Below are positions 7,939 to 15,766 of a DNA stretch of 64,000 bases, one piece after another. Source of the DNA: Adlercreutzia equolifaciens (GTDB taxonomy: Bacteria; Actinomycetota; Coriobacteriia; Coriobacteriales; Eggerthellaceae); contig NZ_JARFIK010000001.1 of NCBI RefSeq assembly GCF_029076695.1, forward strand, positions 1,426,001 to 1,490,000, read 5' to 3'. The notes under the pieces are model-generated. The model made no database searches, was not told the DNA's origin, and was given only the letters and a program-made list of their open reading frames with translations. Within the stretch, counting starts at the first letter, position 1, and every line of letters starts with the position of its first letter. A program made the translations under genes and the position numbers.

Positions 7939-8514
7939 ATGACGCAAATTGGTTTCTACTACGATCAGACGCGCTGCGCCGGTTGCAAGACCTGCCAGGT
8001 GGCCTGCAAGGACAAAAACCGCCTGGGCGTGGGCCCGGTGCTGCGCAAGGTGACGAGCCGCCAGACCGGCGCCTATCCGGCCCCGAAGATGTACCATGTG
8101 TCGGCTTCCTGCAACCACTGCGAGATGCCTGCCTGTATGGCGAAGTGCCCGACGGGGGCCATCGACAAGAACGAGGACGGTGCCGTGGTGCGCGACGCCG
8201 AGGCCTGCATCGGGTGCTCCTCTTGCGTGAACGCCTGTCCCTACGGGCATCCGCAGATCGACGAGGTGACGGGCCTGTCGGTCAAATGCGACAGCTGCGC
8301 CGAATGGCGCGAGGCGGGCTATCTGCCGGCCTGTGTGGAGGCCTGCCCCTACCGCGCCCTCGATTTCGGCGATGTGGAGGAGCTGGCGGCGAAGTACGGT
8401 GCCGATCTGGTAACCATCCTGCCGGTGCTTGGCGAGGACACGACGGGTTCGCACACGCTCATCAAGGCACGCTCCGTGGCCTTGGAGGACGAGGGAGTAC
8501 CCATCATTCTCTAG
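7939..8514 (+). CDS. 4Fe-4S dicluster electron-transfer subunit (DmsB-like)
   Basis: 191 residues with no signal peptide; it probably travels with the Tat-exported catalytic subunit. Four ferredoxin-type cysteine groups are visible in order: CAGCKTCQVAC, CNHCEMPACMAKC, CIGCSSCVNAC and CDSC...CVEACP. This is the DmsB arrangement that wires four [4Fe-4S] clusters from a membrane quinol oxidase to the catalytic subunit. GGGGGAG precedes ATG 7939. It is the last gene of a two-gene operon; the usual third gene for a membrane anchor is missing, replaced by a hairpin and a histidine kinase. Confidence 0.93.
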   Translation: MTQIGFYYDQTRCAGCKTCQVACKDKNRLGVGPVLRKVTSRQTGAYPAPKMYHVSASCNHCEMPACMAKCPTGAIDKNEDGAVVRDAEACIGCSSCVNACPYGHPQIDEVTGLSVKCDSCAEWREAGYLPACVEACPYRALDFGDVEELAAKYGADLVTILPVLGEDTTGSHTLIKARSVALEDEGVPIIL

Positions 8515-8533
8515 CAGACCCTCCCATTCAGTG

Positions 8534-8566
8534 GAGCCGCAGGCCCTCTTCGGGCTTGCGGCTCGC
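8534..8566 (+). terminator. Hairpin after the dmsB-like gene
   Basis: A 13-bp stem (8534-8546 with 8552-8564, one G-U pair) 20 bases after the stop. It lacks a T-tract, so it may be a weak terminator or an mRNA 3'-end stabiliser. Confidence 0.55.
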
Positions 8567-8629
8567 TGTGGTTTCGGGGTACGCTGACAGGGTGTCACAA
8601 AGAATCGAGGATGGGTTAAGGAGGCATGC

Positions 8630-10360
8630 ATGGGGAAGAAGGGGGCGCGACGGGCACGACCCTTGGTGGTTCGCTATATTGCGCTGATGACGGCGGTGGC
8701 CGTGGTGCTGATTGCCCTGTTCGGCGTGATGTCCTACCACGAGCAATCGCGCCACATGGAGGAGCAGATGCTGGCCGAGGCACGGGTGCTGGAGAAGTCC
8801 GTGCGGGCCACGTGGGATTTCATTGACTTCGAGCAGCCCAATATCAACTACGACCGCGACGGCACCTACAACTTCAAGGGCCTGTACTGCTCGCTGGTGG
8901 GTAAATCGGTGGGCAAGCTGTTCACCATGAGCACCGACAATCAGTACGAGCTGCGCTACACGCGCTTGGATCCGCGCAATGCCCTCGATGCCCCCGACGG
9001 CTTCGAGCAGGCAGCCCTCGATGCGTTCTATAACGAAGGGGTAGCCGAGTACACGGGGTTTGTCGAAAACGAGGAGGGCAAGCGCGAGTACCGCTACGTG
9101 GGGGCCATCTATCTGACGGAGTCATGCTTGGAATGCCATGGCAGCCCTGCTGGAGAACTGGACGTGACGGGCTTTCCGAAAGAGGGTCTGGCCGTGGGCG
9201 ACATCGGCGGTGCCGTGAGCATTAGCATGCCCACCGACCTTTACGAGGCGGGTATCAATCGCAACACCCTGCTCATTATCGGCTTCTTCGTACTGTTTCT
9301 GACGGTGACCTTCGGGGCAAGTTTGCTGTTCTTCCGCCGCCGGGTCACGGAGCCGCTGGACAATTTGGAGACGGCTGTGGCCGAGGTGGGACGAGGCAAC
9401 TTCCAGGCGTCTTTGCCGCCCGAGGGCGGGGTGCGGGAGATCAACGACCTGACGGCCGGCGTCAAAGCCATGGCCGGCGAGCTGGATGCCCTTTACGCTA
9501 CGCTTGAAGAGAAGGTTGATACGCGGACGCGGCTGTACCGCGAGGCCAACGAGATGCTCGAGGAGCAGCGGGCGGCCCTGGCACGTACCAACGAGCTGCT
9601 GGAGCAGTCCAACGACAAGCTGGCCCAGGAGAACGAGTACCGCACGAACATTGTGGCCATTTTGAGCCACGAGCTGCGCACGCCGCTCACCTCCATTCTG
9701 GCCTTCGTGGATCTATGGGAAACCTCGGGCGAACAGCACAGTCGCGAGAGCCGCGAGTGCTTCGATAAGATAAAGACCCAGAGCCAGGTGCTGCTGGAGA
9801 TGGTCAACAACGTGCTCGATATGGTGCGCGTGGAGTCCGGCGTGCTCGAGATTGCCCGTGACCCCGTGGATATGGTCGACTTGGCGTCGACGGTGGTGGA
9901 CGGGATAGCTCCCCTAGCGCAGAAGAAGGGCGTCGATGTGCAGTTCGCCGTGGCGTCGGAGGTGCCGCTGGTGCGCAGCGACTGGTCGCAGCTGGAGAAG
10001 ATCCTGGGCAACCTGCTGAGCAACGCCGTCAAGTTCACTGACGCAGGCGGCCGGGTGGATTTCCGGACAGGGTTTGAACCGGAGACCGCGACCCTGGTGC
10101 TGACCGTGGCCGATACGGGCATCGGCATTGCCGAGGATCGCCTTGAGGGCATCTTCGACCGGTTCGTGCAGGCCGATGCGTCCATTTCGCGCAAGTACCG
10201 AGGCAGCGGTTTGGGGCTATCGCTGGTGAAGAAAACCGCCGAGGCCCTGGGCGGTACAGTGAGTGTCGAAAGCCGTGTGGGAGAGGGCAGCGTGTTCAGC
10301 GTGCGGATTCCCGTGGAAGTGCTCGAGGAGGAGAGCGATGAAGATTTTGATTGCCGATGA
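8630..10360 (+). CDS. Sensor histidine kinase with DUF3365-like haem-binding sensor domain
   Basis: 576 residues. One helix (about 12-32) precedes an extracytoplasmic domain ending in SCLECHG, a CXXCH c-haem motif at C166-C169-H170, as in Tll0287/DUF3365 sensor modules. A second helix (about 205-230), a HAMP linker, a coiled coil (about 285-335), a HisKA box SHELRTPLTS with H347, and an HATPase domain (DTGIGIAEDRLEGIFDRF; GSGLGLSLVKK) follow. TTAAGGAGG precedes ATG 8630. It overlaps its response regulator by 23 bases and lies downstream of dmsAB, suggesting redox or ligand sensing that governs that operon. Haem attachment is inferred from the motif. Confidence 0.9.
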   Translation: MGKKGARRARPLVVRYIALMTAVAVVLIALFGVMSYHEQSRHMEEQMLAEARVLEKSVRATWDFIDFEQPNINYDRDGTYNFKGLYCSLVGKSVGKLFTMSTDNQYELRYTRLDPRNALDAPDGFEQAALDAFYNEGVAEYTGFVENEEGKREYRYVGAIYLTESCLECHGSPAGELDVTGFPKEGLAVGDIGGAVSISMPTDLYEAGINRNTLLIIGFFVLFLTVTFGASLLFFRRRVTEPLDNLETAVAEVGRGNFQASLPPEGGVREINDLTAGVKAMAGELDALYATLEEKVDTRTRLYREANEMLEEQRAALARTNELLEQSNDKLAQENEYRTNIVAILSHELRTPLTSILAFVDLWETSGEQHSRESRECFDKIKTQSQVLLEMVNNVLDMVRVESGVLEIARDPVDMVDLASTVVDGIAPLAQKKGVDVQFAVASEVPLVRSDWSQLEKILGNLLSNAVKFTDAGGRVDFRTGFEPETATLVLTVADTGIGIAEDRLEGIFDRFVQADASISRKYRGSGLGLSLVKKTAEALGGTVSVESRVGEGSVFSVRIPVEVLEEESDEDFDCR

Positions 10361-11054
10361 CGAGCGCGATATCTGCGAGGCAGTGCGCAAGATTGTCGAG
10401 CGGGCGGGGCACACTTGTTTTGCGGTCTACGACGGTCTGCTGGCCTTGGAGGCCTTCGAGCGGGAGAACCCCGACCTGGTTATTCTCGATGTGATGATGC
10501 CCGAGGTGAACGGCTTCGATTTGTGCTGCGATTTGCGCGAGCGCGATGCCCAGGTGCCCATTATCATGCTTTCGGCGAAAAGCGATATCGTGGACAAGAG
10601 CGTTGGCTTTGCGGCCGGCTGTGACGACTACATTGCCAAGCCCTTCAACAGCCAGGAGCTGTCCATGCGCATTGAGGCGCAGTTGCGCCGCGTGCGCTTA
10701 GCTGCGGCCGATGAGCCGGTACGCCGCAACCGCTCTATTGTGCGCCTGGGCGATATGGAAGTACGGCTGAAGCGCAACGAAGTGCTGGTGCACGGCCAGT
10801 ATGTGAATCTGACCCCCAAGGAGTTCCAGATCATTGCCTTTTTAGCCAACCACGTGGGCGAGGCCTTTTCCTCCCAGGATATCATCGCCAACGTTTGGGG
10901 CGAGGCCTACATGCCGGACTCGGGCAGCATTGCCGTTTTTGTGCGCAAGATTCGCAGCAAAATTGAGGACGATCCCTCGAAGCCGCGCTACCTGCAAACG
11001 GTATGGCGCGAGGGCTACCGCTTGGGCGACGAATCGATGATCGAGTCGGAGTAG
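10338..11054 (+). CDS. OmpR/PhoB-family response regulator
   Basis: 238 residues. ATG 10338 lies inside the kinase gene after GAGGAGGAGAG; longer in-frame starts upstream have no such site. Receiver domain: acidic pair D7-D8, phospho-acceptor D51 in VILDVMMPE, and lysine in YIAKPFN. The C-terminal winged helix starts at about residue 140 (LTPKEFQIIAFLANHVGEAF ... IRSKIEDDPSKPRYLQTVWR-type end). The overlap with the kinase indicates translational coupling. Likely target: the dmsAB-like operon or the divergent cytochrome gene; this is inferred from proximity alone. Confidence 0.93.
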   Translation: MKILIADDERDICEAVRKIVERAGHTCFAVYDGLLALEAFERENPDLVILDVMMPEVNGFDLCCDLRERDAQVPIIMLSAKSDIVDKSVGFAAGCDDYIAKPFNSQELSMRIEAQLRRVRLAAADEPVRRNRSIVRLGDMEVRLKRNEVLVHGQYVNLTPKEFQIIAFLANHVGEAFSSQDIIANVWGEAYMPDSGSIAVFVRKIRSKIEDDPSKPRYLQTVWREGYRLGDESMIESE

Positions 11055-11083
11055 GGCGCTGGTAGGGTGCATTGTGTCCGGCG

Positions 11084-11110
11084 GCGTCCTCGGGCTATCC
11101 CCGAGGACGC
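11084..11110. terminator. Hairpin between convergent response regulator and asnB
   Basis: An 11-bp stem (11084-11094 with 11100-11110) whose right arm touches the asnB stop codon. It stands between convergent genes and probably acts in both directions, though T-tracts are lacking. Confidence 0.5.
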
Positions 11111-13059
11111 TAGCCGAAGAACTGGCGATGCCAGACTAGGAAGCAATAGACGGACCAGATCTTTTTCATATGGGAGCAGGCGCCGGACTGATGTTCGTTG
11201 AGCAGCGCGTCTAATTGATCGGTGTGGAAGTACCGCCGTGCTGTTTCGCTGTTCAGCTCCTCGCGCACGAGGCTTGCCCAGGGCTCTTCGCGGAGCCATT
11301 GCACCAAAGGGGTTAGGAAGCCCTTCTTGGGCATGGCGGCGGTGCGCGGCGGCAGCGTCCGGGCGGCGGCGCGTCGTAGGGCCACTTTCGTCTCGTGGCG
11401 CGTGACGCGCTGGTTGGTGGGAAGGGCGCGCGCCGCAGCCCAGACCGTGCGATCGAGGAAGGGCACCCGCAGCTCCAGTGAGGCGGCCATGGAGAGCTTG
11501 TCGGCCTTCAGCAGAATGTCCTGTTGCATCCAGGTGAGGAGGTCGAGGGTCTGCATGGCGGTGACCTCATCGGTTTCGTCGTTTTGGGCTATTTCGGTAA
11601 GGTCACGGCCCAGCACCCATGGCGGGGTGGGGCAATGCAGCCCGCTCAACGTTGTGCTATGAGGATGCGGTGGGGTCTGATCGTTGCTGTCTGTCGGCAG
11701 TTCCACCGCCATACTGCCCGATGCCGAGAGGGAAGCGAGCAGGTCGGGCTGCAGCAAGTTGCAGGCTTCCTCGAAGGTGAAGTTGTACTCCCAGCGCAGG
11801 TAGCGGCGGGAGAAGGGCTGGGTTCCGCGCATAAGGAAGCGCCGACCATGGGTGCCAGCAGGAAGGTGCGCTGCTAGTTGTCCCAGCGCCTGGCGTAGTG
11901 GTGCCGGCACGGCCTGATAGGGCTCATAGGTGAGGCATTCCTGATAGTACGGATAGCCGCCAAAGAGTTCGTCGGCACCTTCGCCGGACATCACGACCTT
12001 AACGTCCTCGGCGGTCATGCGGCACAGATGGTACAGGGGAATGGCCGAGGGATTGGGCAACGGTTCGTCCAGAGCATACTGCACCGCCGGAACCGACGCG
12101 AAAAATGTGGCGGCATCGAGCAGGTTCTGGCGGTTGCGCAGCCCCACGGTGCGTGCGAAGTTGCCAGCAGCGGTCAGCTCCGAAAAGCGCTCCTCGCCAT
12201 AGCCGATGGAAAAGCTGCGCGCGTCCATGAGCTGCGAGGCCTCGTGGGCCACCAGGCTCGAGTCGACGCCGGCGGATAAAAAGCAGCCTACTTCCACGTC
12301 GGCGACGGCGTGGGCGCACACCGAGTCGCGCAGCGCCTCCTCGATACGGGCCGCGTTCTCCTCCGGCGAGGTGGCGACATCGGGAGCGTAGCGCGGCCAA
12401 AACCAACGTTGCACCTGGCGTTTCCCTTGGCGCCAGCGCATCCAGTGGCCTGCGGCCAATTTGAAGACTCCGTTGAACAAGGTGGCGTCGTCGGGCTGAT
12501 ATTCCATGCACAAGTAGGTAGCGAGGCGCCCCTCGTTGAGCGATTTGACGAACCGCGGGTGGGGAAGAAGTCCCTTGATCTCGGAGGCGAACAGTAGGCA
12601 AGAGCCTTGATCCTGGTAGTACAGCGGCTTGATGCCGAATGCATCTCGGGCGCAGAACACCTCGCCGGTGCGGCGGTTGTACAGCGCAAAAGCGAACATG
12701 CCCCGCAGGTGCGCCAACAGGGAGTCGCCCCATTGCTCGAAGCCATGAAGAATCACCTCACCGTCGCCTTGAGTGGCGAACTCGTGGCCAGCGGCGTGCA
12801 ATTGACTGCGAAGCTCGCGATAGTTGTATATTTCGCCGTTGAATACCAGCACTAAAGAGCCGTCTTCGTTGCAGAGGGGCTGGCGAGCGCCTTCCAAGTC
12901 GATAATAGCCAGACGCCGAAAGCCCAGGGCGCAGCGGCCGTCGTCGAAAAAGCCATCCGAATCGGGTCCGCGATGGGCGATGGCCTCGGCCATCGCGGTT
13001 ACGACCGACGGGCGGTTGTAACTGCCTTCCTCGTCAATAAATCCTACAAAGCCGCACAT
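11110..13059 (-). CDS. asnB: Glutamine-hydrolysing asparagine synthase family protein (AsnB/LtsA-like)
   Basis: 649 residues from ATG 13059. The mature N-terminal residue is Cys (MCGFVGF), the nucleophile of class II glutamine amidotransferases, and AHRGPDSDG follows. The synthetase half has the PP-loop LSAGVDSSLVA. It starts 16 bases inside the racemase gene, so it is coupled to racemase and ATP-grasp ligase. Members of this family make asparagine, but LtsA/AsnB1-type relatives amidate diaminopimelate in peptidoglycan and AsnH-type relatives amidate D-aspartate in cross-bridges. The context argues for a cell-wall amidotransferase role rather than free Asn synthesis. The enzyme class is secure; acceptor is inferred. 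Confidence 0.9.
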   Translation of the reverse strand: MCGFVGFIDEEGSYNRPSVVTAMAEAIAHRGPDSDGFFDDGRCALGFRRLAIIDLEGARQPLCNEDGSLVLVFNGEIYNYRELRSQLHAAGHEFATQGDGEVILHGFEQWGDSLLAHLRGMFAFALYNRRTGEVFCARDAFGIKPLYYQDQGSCLLFASEIKGLLPHPRFVKSLNEGRLATYLCMEYQPDDATLFNGVFKLAAGHWMRWRQGKRQVQRWFWPRYAPDVATSPEENAARIEEALRDSVCAHAVADVEVGCFLSAGVDSSLVAHEASQLMDARSFSIGYGEERFSELTAAGNFARTVGLRNRQNLLDAATFFASVPAVQYALDEPLPNPSAIPLYHLCRMTAEDVKVVMSGEGADELFGGYPYYQECLTYEPYQAVPAPLRQALGQLAAHLPAGTHGRRFLMRGTQPFSRRYLRWEYNFTFEEACNLLQPDLLASLSASGSMAVELPTDSNDQTPPHPHSTTLSGLHCPTPPWVLGRDLTEIAQNDETDEVTAMQTLDLLTWMQQDILLKADKLSMAASLELRVPFLDRTVWAAARALPTNQRVTRHETKVALRRAAARTLPPRTAAMPKKGFLTPLVQWLREEPWASLVREELNSETARRYFHTDQLDALLNEHQSGACSHMKKIWSVYCFLVWHRQFFG

Positions 13060-13781
13060 GGCGCTCCCTCTTGCTCGTCTCGTAAGGCATGTCCGGTGCG
13101 TTCGATGACCTCGTCGGCCAGCACGTCCAGGGCGTCGATGATGGGAAGTCTGGCCGCTTCGGCAATGCCCGAGAAAGCGAAGGACAGCTCGGTGCAGCCG
13201 AGCACCACGCCGTCGCAGCCCAGTTCGCCCAAAGCCCTCGCCAGCGGTGTCAAGGAGGACGGGTCGACGGGGGCGCCGGCTTTCACCTGATCGAAGATGA
13301 TGCGATTCACTTCGTGCTGGGTGGCAAGGCCCGGATAAGCGCATTCAATGCCGCAGCGCCGCGCCTCTTCGCCGTACAAGTTGCGCAGCACGGTGCCCCG
13401 GGTGGCCAGCACGCCCACCCGCCGAAGCCGCTGCTGGGAGGCGCGTTCAGTGGTGGCACGCACCATGTTGAGCAGCGGTGCGTGCAGTCGTGCTTGCAGC
13501 TCGTCGAAAAAGCCGTGAGCGGTATTGCAGGGCAGTGCCAGCAAATCACAGCCGCAGGCCTCCAGCAGAAGACCGTCCTCGACCAGCGACTCCAATGGGT
13601 TGCGGTTGCTGACTCCCGTCAGAAAAGCCGTGCGGTCAGGGATGGCCGTGTCGTTGAAGGCCAAGGTGCGAACATGTTCTTGGTCGCAGGTGGCGGCAGT
13701 ACGTGCCACCAAGCGCTGCAGAAAGTAGGCCGTGGCCGCCGGTCCTACGCCACCGAGGACGCCGACCAGCTGGGCGCTCAT
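13044..13781 (-). CDS. Aspartate/glutamate racemase family protein
   Basis: 245 residues from ATG 13781 (MSAQLVGVLGGVGP); the frame is open further upstream inside the ligase gene but without a case for starting there. Two catalytic cysteines of PLP-independent racemases are visible in LPCNTAH and LGCTEL, and the N-terminal GGVGPAAT loop is typical of aspartate racemases. The start overlaps the ligase stop as ATGA and the end overlaps asnB, so the three genes are coupled. The likely job is to supply D-aspartate to the ligase. Confidence 0.9.
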   Translation of the reverse strand: MSAQLVGVLGGVGPAATAYFLQRLVARTAATCDQEHVRTLAFNDTAIPDRTAFLTGVSNRNPLESLVEDGLLLEACGCDLLALPCNTAHGFFDELQARLHAPLLNMVRATTERASQQRLRRVGVLATRGTVLRNLYGEEARRCGIECAYPGLATQHEVNRIIFDQVKAGAPVDPSSLTPLARALGELGCDGVVLGCTELSFAFSGIAEAARLPIIDALDVLADEVIERTGHALRDEQEGAPCAAL

Positions 13782-15253
13782 TGGGCGGCTCCCATCAAGT
13801 GCAACTCGGTCGCCTCGGCGGTGTTTTCCGTTGCTCGGTTCGCCGTGATGCTCTTCGCGCAGCGGGAGTGCTGCTTGGCTTGGCGCGAGGCAGTCTTGGG
13901 ATGTGACGCCTTGTTCGGGCCATGGTCGCCAGAGCCCGCCTCGCCTGCTTCGATTTCCCGTGCTGCCGGACGGTAATCTTTCTGCGCCGTGCGACAGGCA
14001 CGCCACTGCTTAAAGGCGAACACGAAGGGGTAGAGGCGACGGCGCAGCTTGCCCTCGGCTTCGTAGGCCAGCGGATCGGCGTCGCATCCCAGCTCATACA
14101 AATCGCGCACTTCGGCACGAAGCGTCGGATCGGCGATGGCTCCCAGGACTACCGGCTTGGGCGCGACGGCATAGAGGCTCTCGCGCCCCCGCGCCACTAC
14201 CAGCTCGTCGGCAAAGGGGCGCTGCTCAACCAGATCGGCCACCAGCCAGCGGGCGACGTTGTGACCGCTGGCGGTCACGTAATAATTCGAGCGTCCCAGG
14301 CGTGTATTGATCTCGAAAAAGCGATGGCTGCCATCGCGGGGGTCGATCTTGATGTCGAAATTGGCGAAGCCGGTGTATCCCACAGATTCGAGCAGTCGCA
14401 CCGCATCGGCCACAATGGCATCGTTCTCGCGGCTGACAATGACCAGCGGATTGCCTACCCCCATGGGACGAGGGTCTTCCAGCAACGTCTGCCCGAAAGC
14501 GGCAAAGCGCACCCGTCCCTGTTGGTCGGAATAGGTGGTCAGAATGCGCATCTGGGTGTCATCGCCGGGAATGTGCTCCTGGATAAGAAATTTCCCCTCA
14601 TAAGAGCTGCGACTCACGGCCGAAAGTGCCGCCTCTAACTCTGCGCGGTTCTTCAGGAAGAACACCTTGCGCTTCTCGGGAAACGTAGCATAGTGGTAGG
14701 CCGCCGACGAGGCCGGTTTGGCCACCACGGGGAAGGAGAAGGGGAGCGTCAGTTCCGTGGGGTCATCGGCGGTGTCGTAGACAACGGTGCGCGGAATGGG
14801 GACTCCCGCTTCTTCACAGAGCCGGTAGAAGCTGTCCTTGAGCACCAAGCGGTTCAGGAGTTCCTCGGAGATATAGGGAATGAGGTAGTGCCCCTCCAGT
14901 TCTTCGCGCATCTCGACGATCATGCGCACGTACCAGTCGCCGCAGCCCAAAAGCAGCAGGGGCTGATGGCCGTGGGTCTCGGCAATGTCCCGCAGCACCT
15001 CGTGCAGCACGGAGCGCTGCTCCAGTTCTGGCTCAACACGGTTGACAAGAATGGTGGAGTCGCTGCACATATGGGACGCGCGCTGGCTTACCACCAGCGA
15101 CACGATGCCATAAGCCTCGTGAAAGGCGCGCGCTAAACTGTAAGCGCCAATGTCGCCACCCAAAATAACGGGCAGAACCTCGGGCTTTGCGGCCCCCAGA
15201 CCATCGCGCGAATGCTGCGCCTTCAACCGTCCCATAACGCTCATCTCCTGCAT
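13778..15253 (-). CDS. ATP-grasp carboxylate-amine ligase (putative D-aspartate ligase)
   Basis: 491 residues from ATG 15253; a second start at 15235 has an AGGAG nine bases upstream and is equally possible. The N-terminus has VILGGDIGAYSLARAF, and the ATP-grasp core shows FPVVAKPASSAAYH (ATP lysine) and FFEINTRLGRSN (Mg ligands). This resembles Aslfm-type D-aspartate ligases, which attach D-Asp to the stem-peptide side chain before cross-linking. A polar, low-complexity tail fills the last ~60 residues. First gene of an overlapping operon with aspartate racemase and AsnB, the pairing known for D-Asp/D-Asn cross-bridge synthesis in lactic acid bacteria. The ligase substrate is inferred. Confidence 0.78.
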   Translation of the reverse strand: MQEMSVMGRLKAQHSRDGLGAAKPEVLPVILGGDIGAYSLARAFHEAYGIVSLVVSQRASHMCSDSTILVNRVEPELEQRSVLHEVLRDIAETHGHQPLLLLGCGDWYVRMIVEMREELEGHYLIPYISEELLNRLVLKDSFYRLCEEAGVPIPRTVVYDTADDPTELTLPFSFPVVAKPASSAAYHYATFPEKRKVFFLKNRAELEAALSAVSRSSYEGKFLIQEHIPGDDTQMRILTTYSDQQGRVRFAAFGQTLLEDPRPMGVGNPLVIVSRENDAIVADAVRLLESVGYTGFANFDIKIDPRDGSHRFFEINTRLGRSNYYVTASGHNVARWLVADLVEQRPFADELVVARGRESLYAVAPKPVVLGAIADPTLRAEVRDLYELGCDADPLAYEAEGKLRRRLYPFVFAFKQWRACRTAQKDYRPAAREIEAGEAGSGDHGPNKASHPKTASRQAKQHSRCAKSITANRATENTAEATELHLMGAAQ

Positions 15254-15384
15254 TCATGCTTCTTTCAATGACAGGATTCAGCATAGAAAAAGGCGACATT
15301 AACAATCCCAGAGCAAAAGCTGAAGAAAGCGTAAGGCAACGCTAACTTTTCGTAAGACGAAGATTCGGTCCCCGAGCCATTCAC
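15254..15384. other. Intergenic leader region of the ligase operon
   Basis: Region upstream of the minus-strand ligase operon and before the dispersed repeats that fill the remaining ~380 bases to the aminotransferase gene. It must hold the operon promoter, but no convincing -35/-10 pair stands out by eye. No gene is seen here. Confidence 0.5.
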
Positions 15385-15523
15385 TAGGTTCCAATAAGAA
15401 GGGGTTTGGTACCCCGATATCTCTAATGGAAGTCTTTCGACCTGGGGTTTTGCGAGGACGGGGAACCAAACCCGTTTATTCTGGCGCCCCGTAGGGTACC
15501 AAAGCAGCTGCTTTTGGAACCTA
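15385..15523 (+). repeat. 139-bp dispersed repeat, copy A, with 10-bp terminal inverted repeats
   Basis: It begins TAGGTTCCAA and ends TTGGAACCTA, a perfect 10-bp terminal inverted repeat. A second copy of exactly the same length, aligning without gaps and in the same orientation, lies at 30703-30841. By eye about three-quarters of positions agree, with only about six differences in the first 75 bases. Non-coding. Small size, TIRs and TA at both ends suggest a MITE-like element; no transposase is present. Confidence 0.8.
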
Positions 15524-15624
15524 GCTGGAACATGGGGTGGCCGCTCCTTACCCGCTGAGCTGTTCCGCCATCGAAATCTCTGTGCCAACCGTGGCAACGT
15601 AGCGGGCGGGGGCCGGCATTCCGT

Positions 15625-15733
15625 AGGGCACCCTCTGAACGCAAACAAAAAGGGCGATCGAAGATCGCCCAAGTAAATACATGAAGGAGCGCAGCGCCCG
15701 AGCGAAGCGAGCCAGCGGAGCGGGGCGTGCCCG
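15625..15733 (+). repeat. ~109-bp GC-rich dispersed repeat, copy A
   Basis: Starts at AGGGCACC..CTGAAC and contains the hairpin GGGCGATC-GAA-GATCGCCC, then TAAATACATGAAGGAGCGCA and alternating GAGCG/AGCG runs. The reverse complement of 30499-30606 matches it closely along its whole length. Its hairpin could also act as a terminator; it is followed downstream by the end of the aminotransferase gene. Confidence 0.8.
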
Positions 15734-15766
15734 TAGGGATACCGGCCCCGGCCCGCGGACGACCCG

